Assembly (NCBI RefSeq): GCF_030272615.1 | Contig: NC_081414.1 | Span: 6,149,001-6,213,000, forward strand | Length of the DNA: 64,000 nucleotides | Direction of reading: 5' to 3' | From: Cryptomeria japonica | Lineage: Eukaryota > Streptophyta > Pinopsida > Cupressales > Cupressaceae | Shown here: positions 60,141 to 64,000 of the stretch, one piece after another | How the letters are laid out: the number at the start of each line of letters is the position of its first letter | Numbering within the stretch: the first letter of the stretch is position 1 | Position numbers and translations under genes: made by a program | Notes under the pieces: model-generated | What the model saw: only the letters and a program-made list of their open reading frames with translations | Database searches by the model: none | Told to the model about the DNA's origin: nothing

Positions 60141-63100
60141 ATGTCTACTAACTATTTCAGGAAGGACAGTCCTAAACTTGATGGAACCAACTATGGCATA
60201 TGGAAGATCAAAATGGAAACACATTTAAATTGCATTGGAAAGGACATCTGGGAAGTTACAACAAATGGCTATATTGCTCCTACTCCTAGTCTGCCTAAGC
60301 CACCTACCTTGGGGAAAGATGAAGAAAATGATTGCAAAGCAAGAGAAGCACTTTTGAGCGTATTAACTGATCAGCAAATCATGGGATTATTAGATAGGTC
60401 CATTGTTAAAGCTATTTGAGATCATTTGGAAACACTGAATGAAGGAGATTCCACAGTCAAAATTGAAAAACTTGAAAGCTTCCGGGTCAGGTATGAAAAT
60501 CTGAAAATGGAAGAAGATGAAAGGATTTCTGCTTTTATGGAAAGAGTTAATGAAATTGTTTTGGGTATTAAATGTTGTGGAGGAACCTTAAGTGAAGATG
60601 AAATTGTTTCAAAAGTTTTAAGAGGATTGCCATCGACATATAAAATGAAAGTCACTGCTATAAATGAGTTAAGAACAATGCCTAATACATCAGTAACTAG
60701 AGATACATTGATTGGAAAACTTTCATCCTTTGAAATTGAGGAATTTGGTCCCGTTGCTACTATAAAGATAGATTTAGCCTTTAAAGCATCAACATCATCT
60801 GCATCATCATTTGACTAATCTGAATATAAATCCTTTTATGCAAGAGAACTTGAAGAAAGCAAGAAAGAAAATGAAGAACTTGAAGAACTTGAAGCACTAT
60901 TTGCAAGGAAAATGTCTAAAGGTCTAGTTGGAAGTAAGTATGAAGGTAAAACACCCTTTAAATTTTTTAGTTGTAATAAGATTGGTCACATGGCTTCAAG
61001 ATGCCCTGATAGACATGATAGACTAAGAGAATAAGCTAGAAGAACATACAAGCCTAACCCTGAATATCAGAGATACAAATTTAAGAAGAATAAAGACAAA
61101 TCTTGTTATCTTGCTGATGAAGGAGTGACTGATGATTCTGATGAGGATCTGGCAGAAAATGGATGGGTTTTTGTTGCTATAACAGAAGACCAACCAACAC
61201 CTACCATACAACTGGTAGAGCAGGCCTTGGCAGCTAAAGTTGAAGTAAAGGATGAATGGATCATTGATTCGGGATGTTCACATCATATGACAGGAGATAA
61301 AGGTAAAATCTTGAACTTTCAAGAATATGATGGAGGTCTAGTGAGATTTGGAGATGATAAAGCTTGCCTGATCAAAGGTAAAGGTACAATATCTCTTGAT
61401 GGAAAGCATAATGCTGGCAATGTTTACTATGTTGAAGGTTTAAAGCATAATCTCTTGAGTGTTGGTCAATTAGTTGAGAAAGGATTTCAGTTACAATTCA
61501 AAAATGGAAAATCCAAAATCATGAATAGAACTAGTTTAGAAATTGCAACCGGTAATCAAACTAGAGGTAATATCTTTCATTTGAATAACAGTGAAAAGAC
61601 ATGCTTGATTGCACATATTGATGAAAGTTGGCTATGACATAAGAGACTCTGTCATGTAAAATTTGATTGCATGGTAAGAATCAGTACTACTAAGGCAGTT
61701 AGAGATTTACCTAAAATTGTCAAACCTCACAATACAGTATGTAAGGAATGTCAATTTGGAAAACAAGTTAGAGCCACCTTCAAAAGTATTCCAGAAAAAT
61801 CCAATAATGCTCTTGACTTAATTCACACTGATTTATGTGGTCCAGCTAGAACTAAAAGTCTACAAGGTGATAGATATTTCATGCTAATCATTGATGACTA
61901 TTCTAGAATGTGTTGGGTTACTTTTCTTAGAGAAAAATCAGAAGCACTTGGGAAGTTCAAACTATTCAAAGCAATGGTAGAAAATGAAACCGGTAAGAAA
62001 ATCAAATGTCTAAGATCGGATCAAGGAGGATAATTTACATCTAAGGAATTTAATGCATTCTATGAAGTGAATGGAATCAGAAGACAGCTATCAACACCTC
62101 AGACACCACAACAAAACGGAGTTGTTGAAAGGAAAAACAAAACTATCTTGGATGCTACTAGAAGTATGTTATCAGAAGCAAACCTACCACATGTATATTG
62201 GAGAGAGGCAGTAAGTACAACGGTCTATACATTCAACAAAGTTCACATCAAAGGTGAAATCGGTAAGACTCCTCATGAACTTTGGTTTGGTATTACTCCT
62301 ACTCTTAAATATTTCAGAATATTTGGAAGTAAATGCTATATTAGAAGAGATGAGTATATTGGGAAATTTGATCCTAGAAGTGATGAAGGAATATTTCTTG
62401 GTTATTCATCTAAAAGTAAAGTATATAGATGTTTTAACAAAAGATTGCAAAAAATTGTTGAGAGTACAAATGTGAAGATTGATGAACAATTCAGAGGAAC
62501 TTCAAGGTATATAGACTCTGAACCGGCAATAGAAATTCTAACAAATGAACCTACACTGAATCCACCGGTATAGAATGAAGATCCAGTTACACCGGTATCA
62601 TCTGAAAATTCCACAGTAACTGAGGAACAACAGCAAACAAAGACACCCTGGTATGTAAGACTAAATCATTCTGAAGATCAGATAATTGGAAATAAGTATA
62701 AAGGAGTTATGACAAGAGGAAGATTGGCAAATGAAGAGGTATGTCTTATTTCTCAAATTGAACCATCATCAGTTGATGAGGCATGTGAAGATAAACATTG
62801 GACTAAAGTTATGGAAGAAGAATTAGAACAAATTGAGAAGAATAACACTTGGACATTAGTTCCCCGGCCTAAAGATAAAAATGTAATTGGAACCAAATGG
62901 GTATTCAAAAACAAACTTAATGAAGATGGTAAGGTAATCAGAAATAAAGAAAGACTAGTGTGTAATGGATATTCTCAGAAAGAAGGAATTGATTATAATG
63001 AGACCTTTGCACCGGTAGCCAGAATTGAGGCAGTCAGATTTTTTTGGCTTTTGCAGCACATAAGAACTACAAAGTATATCAAATGGATATTAAATGTGCA

Positions 63101-64000
63101 ATTATGAATGGAGATCTTGAAGAAGAAGTTTACATTGAACAACCTGATGGATTTTCTTTGGCAGATAACAAAGATATGGTTTGTAGGTTAAGGAAAGCTT
63201 TGTATGGATTGAAACAAGCTCCAAGAGCTTGGTATGCAAGATTGGATAAGTATCTTTTGAAGATTGGTTTTTCTAAAGGTAATGCTGACAACAACTTATA
63301 TTATAAAATGACTAATGATGACATCTTGGTTATAGAATTTTTTGTTGATGATATAATCTTTGGAGGAGAAAATGGATTATGTAAAGAATTTTCTATTGAA
63401 ATGCAACAAGAATTTGAAATGTCTATGATTTGAGAAATAAAATTCTTTTTAGGATTGCAGATTTCACAGATTGACAAAGGTATATTCTTGAGTCAATCCA
63501 AGTACTTAAAGGAGTTACTAAAGAAATTTGGGATGGAGAACTCTAAACCAGTAAGCACACTTATGACTACAAGTGACAATCTATCACTAAGGGATGAATC
63601 TATATCTGTTAATCCAACTAGGTACAAATCTATGATAGGAGGCTTACTGTATTTTACATAAACCAGACTTGATATCATGAATGTAGTATGTATTGTTTCA
63701 AGATTTCAGAGTAATCCTAGAGAAAATCATGAATCAGCAGTAAAAAGGATTTTTTCAGTACTTACAAGGCACTATAAATATTGGATAATGGTATCCTAGA
63801 GATGAAAACTTTGATTTATGTGCATACACAGATGCAAATTGGGCAGGAGATGTGGATGATAGAAAAAGCACCACCGGCGGAGCATTTTTTCTTGGAAACA
63901 GACTAGTTTCTTGGTTGAGTAAGAAACAAAGTTGTACATCCTTATCAACAACAACTAATTGTGCATAGGTACTATGGCTTAAACAAATGTTGAAAGACAT
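60141..64000 (+). pseudogene. Copia element 3 gag-pol, several stops and two frameshifts
   Basis: From ATG 60141 one frame runs to about 63040: gag; a zinc knuckle with Phe in place of its first Cys (FFSCNKIGHMASRCP, near 60960); protease (WIIDSGCSHHMTGDKG); GAG-pre-integrase; integrase with TDLCGP, RSDQGG and QQNGVVERKN; and the start of reverse transcriptase. Stops are TGA 60417, TAA 60816, TAA near 61033, TGA 61635, TAA 62031 and TAG 62571. A one-base change in the T run 63039-63045 shifts frame; the frame then gives FVDDIIFGG and ends TGA at 63431. Later parts show another stop (63659) and a shift near 63750. RNase H (YTDANWAGDVDDRKSTT) is cut by the window edge. It resembles the other two copia polyproteins in domain order. 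Confidence 0.9.

Larger units (their letters stand above)
59037..64000 (+). mobile_element. Copia element 3, running past the window end
   Basis: This element inserted into the reverse transcriptase of copia element 2; the five bases before it are TTGCT. It has a 1048-bp LTR, an intact initiator-Met primer-binding site and a polyprotein reaching RNase H at the window edge. Its integrase and reverse transcriptase resemble those of copia element 2 more than those of element 1 by eye. Confidence 0.9.

Overview
This is a gene-poor, AT-rich stretch of plant nuclear DNA built almost entirely from nested transposable elements. The plant assignment rests on Ty1/copia elements primed by the initiator-Met tRNA, a Ty3/gypsy element with Tat-type gag, dual RNase H and antisense plant-mobile-domain (PMD) gene, TTTAGGG telomere-type motifs inside an LTR, and plant-style splice sites. 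The density of old, stop-riddled long elements suggests a large genome such as a conifer, but that is only an inference. I see no intact single-copy host gene, no rRNA, no tRNA and no CRISPR.

Layout. 1-4402: AT-rich intergenic DNA with small degenerate fragments. 4403-13326: a decayed gene of unknown family, split at 4885/12425 by a complete copia element (4886-12424; 5-bp target duplication TCCCT; LTRs 4886-6457 and 10856-12424). About 13440-38430: remains of a roughly 0.7-kb tandem repeat into which two LTR elements inserted. The first is a 16-kb Tat-like gypsy element (14135-30206). The second (30591-35957) has no gag-pol left and carries little but another antisense PMD gene. 38440-40533: AT-rich spacer. 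40538-53789: a 13.25-kb DNA transposon with terminal inverted repeats and a CTCT target duplication. 54867-59036: a second copia element, interrupted at 59037 by a third copia element that runs off the window end.

The DNA transposon is the most interesting object. It encodes two convergent spliced genes. The minus-strand gene (five exons, 52646 to 48563) looks like a DDE-type transposase with an N-terminal helix-turn-helix. The plus-strand gene (three exons, 44912 to 46873) encodes a protein I do not recognise. The left arm holds a 3.2-kb array of hairpin-forming repeats with a 604-bp higher-order period, and both arms carry clusters of the motif TTCGAGCGAA or its complement. The 4-bp target duplication and DDE-like motifs are compatible with the Sola superfamily, but that name is tentative.

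A second theme is the antisense PMD gene shared by the two gypsy-type elements. In both, a 25-codon first exon beginning ATG-GTG is followed by a phase-0 GTAAGT intron and a PMD exon, although the introns differ in length (344 and 1285 nt). This shows that a spliced antisense gene is an old, conserved component of this element family.

Nearly all element genes here are dead. Most premature stops are explicable as C-to-T or G-to-A changes (CAG or CGA or TGG codons becoming stops), as expected for long-methylated repeats; a few single-base indels in homopolymer runs add frameshifts.
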